Assembly: GCA_008330645.1 (NCBI GenBank)
Contig: VLTN01000068.1
Location: forward strand, 1 to 64,000
Direction of reading: 5' to 3'
DNA: 64,000 nucleotides
From: Cafeteria roenbergensis
Taxonomy: Eukaryota; Sar; Bigyra; Bicosoecida; Cafeteriaceae
The position numbers and the translations under genes are program-made. Below are positions 32,301 through 42,401 of this stretch, in pieces (the first letter of the stretch is position 1; every line of letters starts with the position of its first letter). The notes below the pieces were generated by a model. That model saw nothing but the letters and a program-made list of their open reading frames with translations, had not been told where the DNA came from and ran no database searches.

Positions 32301-34145
32301 GAAGCTGCTGGCGTGGGGGAGGGCGGTTCCGAGTCGACGGCCTGCAAGTCGGGGCTGGCGGGCGCCGTGGCAGCGGCGCGGTCGGGTGAGTCCAAGGTGT
32401 TTGTCTCCGGCCGAGGGGACTCGCTTGCGGACCGCGGCGATGCGCTCAAAGCGGCCTTGAACGCCCCCGCGGCGCGCACGGTCGAGGACAGCCCTTTCAG
32501 CGAGGGGCGGATGCGCGGCCGGGGCGAGCGGGGCGAGCGGGGCGCAGGGTCCAGCGCAACCGCCGCCTCCGGTGGCTGGCCTTCCGTGTCCGCTCGTTGG
32601 CTCGGCGTGGCGGTCGCCACGGCGTCAGACTGGGCCGACGGTGCACGTGCCCGGCCCGCCCCGCGCTGCGTCGCAGGCTCACCCGTTGGTGCTGTCCCAG
32701 CGGCCGAGATTGGCCCTGGTACTTCCGGGGTCGGCCGGCGGCGCGCTGGCGCATCGGACCACCCCACAGACGCTGCTGTGGCGCGTGGCTGCTCGGGGTG
32801 TCGCCGCCTCGCGAACACGGGCGAGAGCGGGGCAGGTGCGGCGTCAGGGCCCCGGCGTGTGGAGTGCCGTGGCTCCGCGCCGTCGGCCGCCGGCACGGAC
32901 GCCCTGCGCACATACGAGCGGGGAACGTACCCGTGATCGACGCTGGTGCACTCTGGAGAGGGGATCTGCGAGATCCACAACGCACGCGAGGCAAATGGCG
33001 AGGTCGGAGGGGTGGGGTGGGTTGGCTTGGGGCAGCGTGCCGAGCGGGTGCTCACGGGCGGCGCGGGCGCTGAGTCACGGCGGTGGGGAGGCCGAGCAAT
33101 GGCACGGCCGACACTCCGTCACCAGGACGGAAACACAGAGTGCCGCGCAAGAAGCTGCTGCGGCAGCAAGAGCAGCAGCAGCAGCAGCGGCAGCAAGAGC
33201 AGCAGCAGCAGCGGCAGCAGCAGCAGCAACCTCAACAGCCGCACCAGCCGCAGCGCTTGCCGCCCCGGACGATGGGAAGGCCCCAGCAAGACTCACCCGA
33301 AACACGTGGACCCAGCCGGGAGGAACAGCAGCCTCGTCGGATGCGGCTCCCAGCCGGGGGTTGGGGCCTTGCACGAGCATGTCGCCCGGCTGGACCGACA
33401 TCTCCGCTTGACCCGAAGCCTCAAACGCAAAGACCACCACCAGCGCCTCGTGGAACAGGCCGGAGCGCTCCGCCGGGCCGCCGCAGCAGGGAGCCACGAG
33501 GGAGTTGAGCATTGCCGACCCCTCCCGCGATGCTTTGGCGGCTTTGGCCGCCGGGGAGCCGGGCGCAGCGGCGGCAAGCGCCCGAAACACGCGCCCCCCA
33601 AAGTAGCTGCCGTGCAGTGAGCGGAGGGGCGCGCTTGGCGACCGCAGCAGGCAGTCTTCCGGGGCACCCGTCGCTACGTCGGCTGGGCTGCGTCCGTCCA
33701 CATCCAGCAGCTCTGCGTGGTGAGGGCGCAGCGTGAGCCGGACCGTCGCGCGGCTGTTGTCCGCTGCGATGTCCCCGTCGACTGGCGCGCTGAACGAGTA
33801 GACCACGCCCCTGCGTTCGCAAAAGAAGGCCAAAAATTCGGCCCACGTCACGCCCCGAACGGGCCCTTCAGCAGCACCGCGGCCCTGGGATACGTGGGCC
33901 ACGTCGTAGATGATGCCCTCGACGAGGCCTCGCAGGGCATCCTGCGTCAGGGTGCGGAGCGTGTCGGGCAGGCCAAACAGCTTGAGGGCCGTCTTGCTCG
34001 AGCGCAGCGACCTGTACAGCTCGCGGCGGTCCAGCTCGCCGTCGTGGCGCGTGTCCAGCTCGAGAAAGGCCTGCGCGACCATGCCCAGGGTGACCGGGCC
34101 GCCAGTTTCCCCTTTCGCAGGAGCCGGGCGACTCCTCGAGCTCAT
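29366..34145 (-). CDS. EF-hand and SH3-domain scaffold protein, 1482 aa
   Basis: Exons 34145-33297 and 32965-29366, phase 0. Residues 31-42 form one canonical EF-hand loop (DTRHDGELDRRE), with further helices up to about 115. A first SH3-like domain spans about 234-303 and is split by the intron: ALVVVFAFEASGQAEMSVQ, GWVHVF and, after the junction, DHGYVPRSYV. A second lies near 656-726 (TLVMRHSFTAQGDGEMSVE, DDGWVLVSV, LGFVPLSF). The rest is disordered Pro/Ser/Ala sequence, with PxxP stretches that could be ligands for its own or other SH3 domains. It looks like a calcium-responsive cytoskeletal or endocytic scaffold; that role is inference. Long plus-strand frames here are mirrors. Confidence 0.78.
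33165..33235 (+). repeat. Imperfect CAG/GCA trinucleotide tract in an intron
   Basis: Interrupted AGC repeats with CGGCAGC and AAGAGC variants, inside the 331-base intron of the SH3 scaffold gene. On the gene strand the frame stays open across it and would read as poly-alanine if the intron were retained. Confidence 0.8.
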
Positions 34146-34368
34146 GGGAGCCCGCCACCCGGCGTTGGGGGCGCGACAGCACTAGGGCCTCCCGCCTCTG
34201 AGCGGTGCGGGGCCGGCTCAGCCGGGCCAGCGCACCCGGGGCGGATGTCAGTCGCGACTCTGCCAAACCGTCGGCAGGCAACCGCTGCCCGACCACACTG
34301 GCCGGCCGGGGCAGCGAGCCCCTGGCCGTCTCCCCGCCTGCATCGGCGCCTGGGTCTGCTCGCGGCTC

Positions 34369-35010
34369 ATGTCTGCTGCCTCGCGAGCCTCTGCGGCAGC
34401 TGCAGTCGCGGCTCCTGCCGATGTGGTGCGCCGCGCGGTTGCGGAGTCTGCCGGCACCGACCCTGGTGAGCCAGCCCGTCGGCCCGCTGCAGAACGAATC
34501 TCACTGCTGGTGGCGCTGCTGCTCGGCTTGTGGTACGGAATTGCGGGCTGTTGTGGGGCCGGTAGGCGCGGCGCAACCATTCAGCGAGCTTTTGCCAGCG
34601 CCGTCCGCAGCCGAGCAAACGCGCGAGGTGGCACGGGCCTGCGCCGCCGCTCTCACCGACGGCGGCTGGGAAACCAGCCACGTGGAGGAGATGATCGCCT
34701 TGCTTCGTGTCGAGATGGGCGAGGAGCGCGCCAACGAGTGCGCGGATCAAGTGAGCACATGCGAAGCAGCGCCATTGCAAGCGGCCTCCGCAGGCCGTCG
34801 GGGGCTGGCCAGAGATCGCGGCTCCGCAGTCAGCGTGTGGTCCACGGTGGTTTGCCTCTGCTTCCCCCGTTGGAGAGGTCGTTGCAGGTGTTGCGGGAGC
34901 TGCAGGCCTACTCGGAGGCGGTCAAGGCGACGCTGCCCCTGCTCGCGGCCGTGGCAGCAATTCGCCCCCAGAGCCCCGCCGCCGACGAGGCGGCCACGGA
35001 CCCGCCATAG
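34369..35010 (+). CDS. Small helical protein of unknown function, 119 aa
   Basis: Not recognised. Exons 34369-34465, 34611-34750 and 34888-35010 (phases 1 and 0). Donors are GTGAGC; acceptors are CGCAG and TGCAG. The joined product is an Ala-rich N-terminus followed by helices: EQTREVARACAAALTDGG, SHVEEMIALLRVEMGEERA, then VLRELQAYSEAVKATLPLLAAVAA. The tail is acidic. The size and helix pattern are those of a small complex subunit. Both introns sit in regions where no single frame reads through, and phase agreement supports the model. It starts 223 bases from the SH3-scaffold start on the other strand. Confidence 0.6.
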   Translation: MSAASRASAAAAVAAPADVVRRAVAESAGTDPGEPARRPAAERISLLVALLLGLWYGIAGCCGAGRRGATIQRAFASAVRSRANARGGTGLRRRSHRRRLGNQPRGGDDRLASCRDGRGARQRVRGSSEHMRSSAIASGLRRPSGAGQRSRLRSQRVVHGGLPLLPPLERSLQVLRELQAYSEAVKATLPLLAAVAAIRPQSPAADEAATDPP

Positions 35011-35635
35011 AATCATATTCACTCTTGCGCGCACGAGAGTCGCGCCCTGCGCGGCCCGACGTCGGAGCGAGAAGCGTGCCAGCGGCACGCGCGGCCGCGC
35101 CAGCGCCTGCCTGCGGGTCGAAAGCCACCTCAGCCGCATCGCAGCCCATCCCCCCGCCCCACTGCATTCAGAGACTGGATCATTGGTCGCGTCTTGCCCG
35201 GCGCAATGGGCACGGGGCCGCGTGTGCGTCAGCGACGCACTCTGGTCGGCGAAGCAGCGAGGGGGCGGAGTTGTGACCGACCGCATCGGGTGCCCAGGGA
35301 TTGCGCGTGTTGCCCCACTGCCGTATGGCGGGCTCCAGCCGCATCAGAGTGCCGGGGCCGTTGTTGCGTGCCGTGGTTGCAGAGAGCGCAATGGCTTCAC
35401 AGCCGCAGCAACTGGCCGCTCGCCTCGCCAGCATGCCGCGCAAACGGCGCAGCCGCACAAGCCATGCGAGGCTGGGCCGAAAAGCGCGCTCTGGTATCTG
35501 GCACACACTCGCGGACCACAGGCGCGGCTCGCTTGGCGGGCAGCAGGCGCTCTGTTGCAGCACTCTGCCAGACTGGCACACGCGCCCACCGGACCACTCC
35601 AGCCCGGCGCCAGGGGCAGCCACTTTGCGCTCGCT
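35011..35635. other. Intergenic region
   Basis: 625 bases between the small helical gene and the APMAP-like gene. A short AT-rich patch follows the first stop codon (near 35011-35028) and an ATTGG lies near 35180. Open frames crossing it show no domain or codon pattern. Confidence 0.45.
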
Positions 35636-37144
35636 ATGCTTGCTCCGTCACTGTGCTGGCTGCTGGGGGCGGTCGTGGCGACCGTTGTCTGGCTCTGGGA
35701 GCCTCCGCTGCCGCTGAGCGTGGAGGACTGGCAGGGGGCTGCGCTTCCACAGAAGGCAGTGCCTGCCAGCGCCCGCGACTTGGTCACGGAACTGCAAGTG
35801 TGAGGGTCGGCCGCGGAAGGCGCTGCCTCCTCTCTCGAGCGCGCGCCTCCGGGAAATGGGGCGGGCGCGCTTGCCGCGCGATCACAGATTGAGTGCCGCT
35901 TGCCGCGCGCGACTCGCAGGTTCATGGCGGACAAGGAGGACCTTCACGCCCCCGAGGCGTGGTTCTTTGGGAACGCGAGCGCCCCCACCGTCCCTTATGC
36001 GTTCAACGAGGCAGGCTGGCTGGTGCGAGCGGAGTCGCTGAGCGAGGTTTCTCGTGTTGCGTTCCTGGGCGGCCGCCCTCTCTCTGGGCGGTGGGCGCAG
36101 GGCGGCCGCGTGGTTGTGTTTGCGGACGTTCTGCGGGGCCTTTTGCGCCTCGACCCGAGCACGGGCGCTGTGGATGTGCTGGCCAGCACGAGGTGCGACG
36201 GCGTCCGGCTGACGTATCCGGACGACCTGCGGGTCCTGGCCAACGGCGACATTGTTTTCAGCGCCGCAACGGAGCACACCCCCTTCGTGAGGCGCGCAGC
36301 AGGCGCCGGCGGCGCGCCGGGCCGGCTGGTGGTCGACCAAGACGTCCCGGTGAAGCTGGCTCTGCTGTCGGGCGGGCGCGGCAGCGGGGCGCTGCTGCGG
36401 CTCCCGGCCCTGCGGGACGAGGGCGGCGGTCCCCGGCTGGGCGCGTCGGGCCTGGTTCGGTACGGCTCGTGCGCCCGGCTGCTGCTCCCCGGCATGCGCT
36501 TTGCCAACGGCATCGCGCTCCCCCCCGCGAGCGAGGACGCGGTGGAGGGCGTGCCGTACCGCCGCTGGGGCTCCCGCATCGCCCCCACGCGCGTGCTGGT
36601 CGCGGACTCGCTCGCCGCGGCCGTGTCCAGCGTCACGGTGGACGCGGAGGGGGCGCTGGCCGGGTCGGACCGGCGGTGGGCAGCCGACCTGCCCGGGCTG
36701 CCTGACAACGTCTCGCCTGGCCGAGAGGGGACCTGGCTGGTCGCGCTGCCGTCCGCGCGCACCGCGGTCATCGGCATGCTGAGCCAGTCCCGGCTCCTGC
36801 GCTGGGTCGTGTCCCGCGTGCCGTGGGGGCTGCTGCCAAAAGTGGAGCCGTTCGGCGCGCTGGCCGCTGTCCGCGACGACGGGGGCGTGGCGGAGGTGTG
36901 GGCGGACCCGCACGGCAAGGTTGTCCGCATGCTCACCAGCGCCTGCTGGGTGGACTGCGACGCCGTCAACGCCTCGCTCCGGCCGCAGGGGGCGGTGGAG
37001 CAGCTTTGCACCGGAGCAGCCCCCGGCGACGGGCTCGCCATTGTCGGCACGCTCAAGTCCACAGGCCTCATGGTCCTGAAGATGCCCGCCGCCGCCCCTG
37101 AGAGGGCGGCCCCGCCTCTCGCGAGCCGCTCGGAGGAGCTGTAG
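35636..37144 (+). CDS. Strictosidine-synthase-like / APMAP family membrane protein, 462 aa
   Basis: Six-bladed propeller of the SSL/APMAP family; members are esterase or arylesterase-like, and few make alkaloids. Exons 35636-35799 and 35920-37144 (phase 2, donor GTGAGG). Exon 1 gives MLAPSLCWLLGAVVATVVWLW, a signal anchor, followed by PLPLSVEDWQG as in animal APMAP. The blades show VFADVLRGLLRLDPSTGAV, YPDDLRVLANGDIVFS, LLPGMRFANGIAL, VLVADS, and then LPGLPDNVSPGREGTWLVAL, which matches the FPDNI region of APMAP. A typical insert WVDCDAVNAS precedes the last blade. It is expected in the ER or plasma membrane with the propeller in the lumen or outside. Confidence 0.87.
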
Positions 37145-37240
37145 TCCTGCGCGCGGCTGTGTGTGTATATTTGCACGAGCGGTAATGTTGCAGGGTCCGC
37201 GGCGCCGAAATTCGAGAGTGCAATCGGCAGCACAGTCGCC

Positions 37241-40200
37241 ATGAGGCCGCTGTCCGTCCTCTCCGGGGCGGCTGCGCTGGCCGCTCTGATTGGCAGCAGA
37301 GTCACAGCCGCAGTCGGGCCGGCTACGGTGTGCGTGGAGACGCACGACGGTGAGCGGGCGGCAGGGGCGAGGGCGCGATTGGCTCTGAAGAATTCTTGGC
37401 AACATTCCCCGCGACGGACTGCTGGATGGCGTCCGCCCCGGAACGCCAGGCTTGCTGCCCGTCAGGGCCTCGCTAGACCCCAGCGCGCCCCGAAGCACCT
37501 CGCCGAGCTCCCAGCGCGAGCGGCCGGGCAGCGACCCCGCTGTTCTGCGCTGGCGCCCCCTGCCGCGCTTCCGCAGTTCCGTACGACTGCAATTGCGCCG
37601 ACTGCAATTGCGAGACGTGCTACTCTTGCTCGTGCACTGCGGCAGTCTTCTCGTGCGACCACACCAGCTGCGGCTCCTCGGGGTGCTGGTGCAGCCCGCT
37701 GTGCAAGTGCTGCCACATCGCGAGCTGCGAGTATCCCTGCAACTGCAAGTCCTGCTGCGAGACCTGCCACAGGCAGGAGTGCAAGAGGTCGGTGACCTAC
37801 TCCGCCACCGCGGTGCGGCCCGCCACGGCGGAGGTCGGGAGCGCGGGGGACTTCACGGTCGCCGGATACGAGTTCGCGGACACAAACAACGTCACGTGCG
37901 TGTGGCGGCAGGCCGGCGGGCCGGGCACGACTGGCGAAACCGCCGTGGCGGGATCATTCCTGTCCCCCGGCGCGCTGCAGTGCCCCCCGCCCGCCCTCGG
38001 ATCGCTGCCCCCTGCCGAGAGCGGGGTGGTGCGCATGGAGGTGGCTGTGTCCCTGGCAGGCGGCGCAGCCGGCTCCCTCGCGGGGTTCGACGCGGCTACC
38101 ACCGTGATAATGTTCCGGTGCGGCGAGGAAGGGTCGCTGGCAGTGGGCTGGGCCGGGGAGCCGGAGGCTGGCTCGGCGGCGGCCGGGCCAGTCGCAGCAC
38201 GCTGGGGCAGCGGCAGCGGCAGCGGCAGCGGCAGCGGCAGCGGCAGCGGCAGCGGCTGCGGGGATCACGGGCAGTGCCGGCTGTCAGGGGACGGGGATGG
38301 TGCGTCGGCGAGGTGCGTGTGCGCTGCGGGGTGGGGGGGCGCGGCATGCGACGTCGAGTGCCCAGCTGACGCCGACGGGACGCTCTGCGGCGGGCACGGA
38401 GAGTGCGATGCGGGCTCGGGCGAGTGCCGGTGCAGCGACGGGTGGGGAGGGCCTGCGTGTTCCCAGCAAGTGGACAACTGCCCGCCCGGCCGGTTCGTGC
38501 CGCCGGCTCTGCCGGGAGTGGCGGCGGGGCTGGGCGGCGAGGCGAACTGCACCGGCACGTGCCCGGGGTCCTCCGGGTGCGAGGGGGAGGCGGGGGCGTG
38601 CCAAACCGTGTGCAGCGGCCGGGGGGAGTGCGGCAGCGCCGGTGGCTGCCTCTGCAACGCCTCCCTCGGCCACTTTGGGCCGGCCTGTGACTCGCCTTGC
38701 CCGGCTGCGGCGCAGCCGGGGGCTCTGCCGTGCGGGGGACCGGCCAACGGGCTCTGCGCATCCGACGGGTCCTGCCAGTGCAGCGAGGGGCTGGCTGGGC
38801 CAGCGTGCGACCTGTCTTGCCCGCGCGCGGCCGCGCCCTCCTTCGCCTGGCTGCCCGAGCCAGCGGCCGGCCTGACGTCGCTTCAAACGTTGCCACCCTG
38901 GCTGCACTCAGCCGCGCGGGCCGCGGTGACGGCAGGGGCGAAGCGCAGCGGGCTGCCGCGGGCGCTGCGGGCGGCCGCGCCCCTGCGTTCCTCGCGTGAT
39001 TCGCAGCGGCGGAACGGGGCTGAGCCGCCGCTGGAGGTGGGGTTCGCGGCTGCATTGCCCGTTTGCGCGGGGGCGGGGCTCTGCCAGCCGCTGGACGCTA
39101 CCTGCCGATGCAGCTTGGGGCTGGCCGGGGCCGCCTGCAACCTGACGTGCCCGGGGGTCTCGGGGTGCGGGGCGGACCCAGCCAGCGGCGGCATCGCGTG
39201 CAGCGCGGAGTGCTCTGGCCACGGCGTCTGTGATTCGGTCTCTGCCGCCTGCGGGTGCGCTGCGGGGTGGTGGGGCACCGCCTGCGACCAGGCGTGCGAC
39301 TGCAAGCACGGCGTTTGCGACGGGATTACTGGCGAATGCGCGTGCCTGAGCGGGTGGGCTGGCCCCGCCTGCGACCAGGCATGCCCTCGGGGGGCCGACG
39401 GCTCCGTGTGCAGCGGGTTTGGACGTTGCCTTGGCTCGGCGACGGGCGGGACCGCTGCCAGGTGCGAGTGCAGCTCAGGCCGCAACGGCTCTGCTTGCGG
39501 AGAAGTGACCTGCGCCATGAACTGCTTTGGCCGCGGGCGATGCATGGCCGGTGGCAGGTGCGAGTGCGATCCGGGCTGGCAGCCGCCGACCTGCGCCGTG
39601 CCCGTGCCGCGCAGCGCGGGAGGGGTGATCCAGTGGCGGGAGGCGCCAGGGGGCATGGCTCGCGACGCGGGCACGCTGGAGCTGGTGCTCGTGAGGGACG
39701 GCTCCTCGCTGGGAGAGGCGACCGCTGTTTGGAGGTGCATCGACGGCTCGGCCAAGCAGGGGCGGGACTTTAGCTGCGGCGGAGGCCAGCCCCAGGCGGT
39801 GTCGTGGGCGGACGGCGATTCCTCGCCTAAGACCGTCTCCGTGGAGCTGCTGGCTCCACCCAGCGGCGCCGCCGGCCAGGACGCGGGCGAAGTTGCGTTC
39901 GACGTGGTGATCGGGGGCGTGGCCCCGGAAGGTGTGTCCATAGGCAGCAGAGCCAACGTCACAGTGCTGTTGTGGCCGCCGTCGATGGACCGCCTGGCCC
40001 GCGAGAACGTCCGCGTCACGTTCCGCCTCTTGGCTGCCTACAGCGCCGTCACGCGTGCCGGCTCGGACCCAGCCGCCGCGCGGTTCCGCGAGCAGCTGGT
40101 GGCCGACCTTGCAGGGGAGGACGTTCTGCACGTGCCGGCCGCGCGGCTCTTGGTCTCGTCCGTCGGCTCCGCGCTGTCGGGCAGGGCGACCGTCTGCACT

Positions 40201-40836
40201 CTGCTGGTGCTGAGGCCCGCGACCGCGACGGGCAGGGTGCTGGCCTCACCGGACCGGGCTGACGCCGCTGCTGGTGTGGTCGCGACCGCGTTTGTTGAGC
40301 TGGCCAGCAACACCTCAAGCGCCATGTACGCGCCTCAGCGCACGTGGTCGCGACTCACTGACGTGTCGTTTGCTCCCGTGGTGGAGGCGGCAGCGGTCAC
40401 GCCGTCTCCGCAGCCGGCTCCGGGCCAGCCCGCCTCCACCCCTCCCTGGGCCGTGGCGGTGGGGGTGGCCGTCCCGGTCCTCGTGGCGGCAATTGCCTGC
40501 TTGGTCGGCTACCGCAACCGGCGGGCAATTGCCGAGTGGCTGCTCTGGAGGGCGGGCCAGCTGCGCTTCGCGTCCCTGCAGGACACGGACCACAGGCGCC
40601 AGCTCGAGCTCGAGCTCGAAGAGTTCAGCGATGCTGAGAGCGCGGGGGAGGGCGGCGCGGGGGCGCTGGCGTCGCCGGCTGCCCGTGCCACAACTCCTCG
40701 CAAGGGCGGCGGCGCCGCTGCCGGCGAAGCAAGCCCGAGCGAGCCCGCGGCAGCGAGCGAGGGTGGCGGGGACACGGTCCCGCTTGCCGCGGCCGGCGCA
40801 GGAGGCACGCAACGATGGGGCCCAGTGGTGGGCTGA
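37241..40836 (+). CDS. EGF-like / Calx-beta single-pass surface protein, 1122 aa
   Basis: Exons 37241-37349 and 37577-40836 (phase 1). Exon 1 is a signal peptide (MRPLSVLSGAAALAALIGS). Residues about 38-110 are extremely Cys-rich, with CxC and CC pairs such as YDCNCADCNCETCYSCSC. A (Gly-Ser)n linker lies near 247-264. About a dozen tenascin/EGF-like units follow up to about 710, many ending CxCxxGWxGxxC. Then comes a Calx-beta-like module (about 714-831: TLELVLVRDGSSLGEATAVW, GRDFSCGGGQPQAVSWADGD), a globular part, one transmembrane helix (WAVAVGVAVPVLVAAIACLVGY, about 993-1013) and a 100-residue cytosolic tail. It suits a calcium-stabilised adhesion or surface receptor protein. No kinase domain is present. 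Confidence 0.85.
38209..38262 (+). repeat. GGCAGC hexamer tandem repeat, coding (Gly-Ser)n
   Basis: Nine or so near-perfect GGCAGC units inside the EGF-protein gene, encoding a flexible Gly-Ser linker between the N-terminal Cys-rich part and the EGF repeats. Length is likely polymorphic. Confidence 0.9.
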
Positions 40837-41107
40837 GGGAGTCGAATGGCTTGGGCCTGGCGTGTTGGGCTGGGGGTGCGCGCATCATTGTTGTTCTGCC
40901 TTGGGGCGATGGCCGTGCCGATGGCGGCCGCTCGAGGTTGCTCCGCAATTCGCCATGGATTGTCGCGTCTCCTGCGTGCACAGCACACACAAATGGCTCG
41001 CGCCGCCGTCGGCAGCGCGCATGAGCTCTGCCCGGCGAAGCTGCAGCGACGCTTCCGCGCCCGTGCGGCACCGCTCGCAAGCCGCAAGCCCATTTGGTCA
41101 GGCAGCC

Positions 41108-41472
41108 ATGCGCACCTCGACCAAGAACTTCCTCGTGGCCACTACGCTGCTGGCGTTCGTGTCGGGCGTGTACACGTACACCATCCGCCAGATGTCCACG
41201 GTGCGACGCAACTCGCCTTGTCGCTGCCCCCGAGCGCCCGCCCTGGCCCACTGTGCGCGCAGCTCCCGCCTGTTGGGGTGCAACGGCGCTTCCTCACGAG
41301 CCTTGCTTCGGCCGTCGCGCAGGATGACCTCGAGGAGATCCAGCGCGAAATCGACATTCTCAAGGCGACCGAGCGCGCTGCGGACGCTGCGGCAGCCAAG
41401 TACTCCCCGCCCGCGCAGGCTGCCGACCTGCAGCCGTTCAAGAAGCCTGTCCAGGATGGCGAGAGGAGCTGA
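41108..41472 (+). CDS. COA3: Cytochrome c oxidase assembly factor 3 (COA3)-like, 80 aa
   Basis: Small inner-membrane factor for complex IV assembly. Exons 41108-41200 and 41323-41472, phase 0. The single helix and its flank, NFLVATTLLAFVSGVYTYTIRQM, match the COA3/CCDC56 consensus (LLxFVxGVYxYxI). After the splice comes the acidic DDLEEIQREID segment, where homologues have DDFxDVE. The tail is short and coiled. The donor is GTGCG, the only GT donor in the window that departs from GTGAG or GTAAG. The acceptor is CGCAG. There is no cleavable presequence, as expected. Confidence 0.82.
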
Positions 41473-42401
41473 GCTGGGGGGACGGCGAGGCCCCCCTCCC
41501 GTTGCCTGGGCAGCGGCGGCGCGCAGATGCGCGGCTGACATCAGCTGTGGCGCGCCTCTGCGTCGGACCCGGCCTGCTGGCCCTGCTGGGACCTGGCGGT
41601 CTCGACCGTCCAGGGTTGTTCGGGCTTTGCCTGTCGTGGGCCTTCGCTGCGGACCGCGTGCCGCCGCTCGCCAGCTCGGGCGAGCGCCGCCTTGCTCCGA
41701 TGCTTCTTTGAGAGTTCATTGTGTGTGCTGCGCGCGGACAACTGGCGTCAACGCAGCCAAGACGCGCCCACAGCCCAGAGCATCCCTCCAGCAGTCGCGC
41801 GCAAGGTCCCGTGCGGCCGAATGGCGTGGGCTGGGGCGACCTATTCCGGCGAAGCCCCACCTCGCTCTCGCAGCCCTCTGCTGCCCGCGCTCGCCCGACC
41901 TCGCCCCGCATCGTTCTCGATGGCGTGCTTCTGTGCCTGGATATGCGCCCGTGCTTGAAGGGAGCCAGCGCGCGTTGGGCCACCGATAACCGCGCCTAGC
42001 CGCGACGGAAGCCGCAGCTGCCTCGTGCGCTGGCGATTGGCCCAAGGCCGGCCGCTTGAGTTGGAGCGCAACTGCGCGCTCAATTCCAACTTCAACTGTG
42101 CCGCCGCCACCCGGGGCGCCGCGCCCGCCTGCCAAGCCGCTGGTCGCGGCCCTGTCTCCAGCTTGTGACAGTCACAGGGGCACTAGTTCCCGCTCAGAGC
42201 CACGCTTTTGGCTACGCTCGGCGAGAGCATTCATGGTTGGCCGCGCGCGGCAGAGCTTGAGCAGCAGGGCAAGCACTCGAGCGCCACACGGCTGCAGCCC
42301 CCCACCTGAGCAGCAGGCCCGCTCGCCTGCTGGGGCAGTGACAGCGCCCAGCAGGCGCGTCCCTCGAAGGAAGTGGGGAATTGGCGCTTTGGGGCACCGA
42401 A
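41473..42401. other. Intergenic region, 929 bases
   Basis: The longest gap in the window without a gene. It holds an ATTGG box near 42036 and a small inverted repeat, GAGCGC-AACTGC-GCGCTC, at 42064-42081. Open frames through it have no domain. A short non-coding exon of the gene at 42402 could lie here. Confidence 0.45.

Noticed and set aside
30096-32936. Plus-strand open frames of 432 and 439 aa
   Set aside because: They are complementary to the SH3 scaffold gene. The minus strand carries the SH3 and EF-hand motifs.
40846-41107. Open frame running into COA3 from MAWAWRVG
   Set aside because: No similarity, and the COA3 helix is encoded in another frame from the ATG at 41108.
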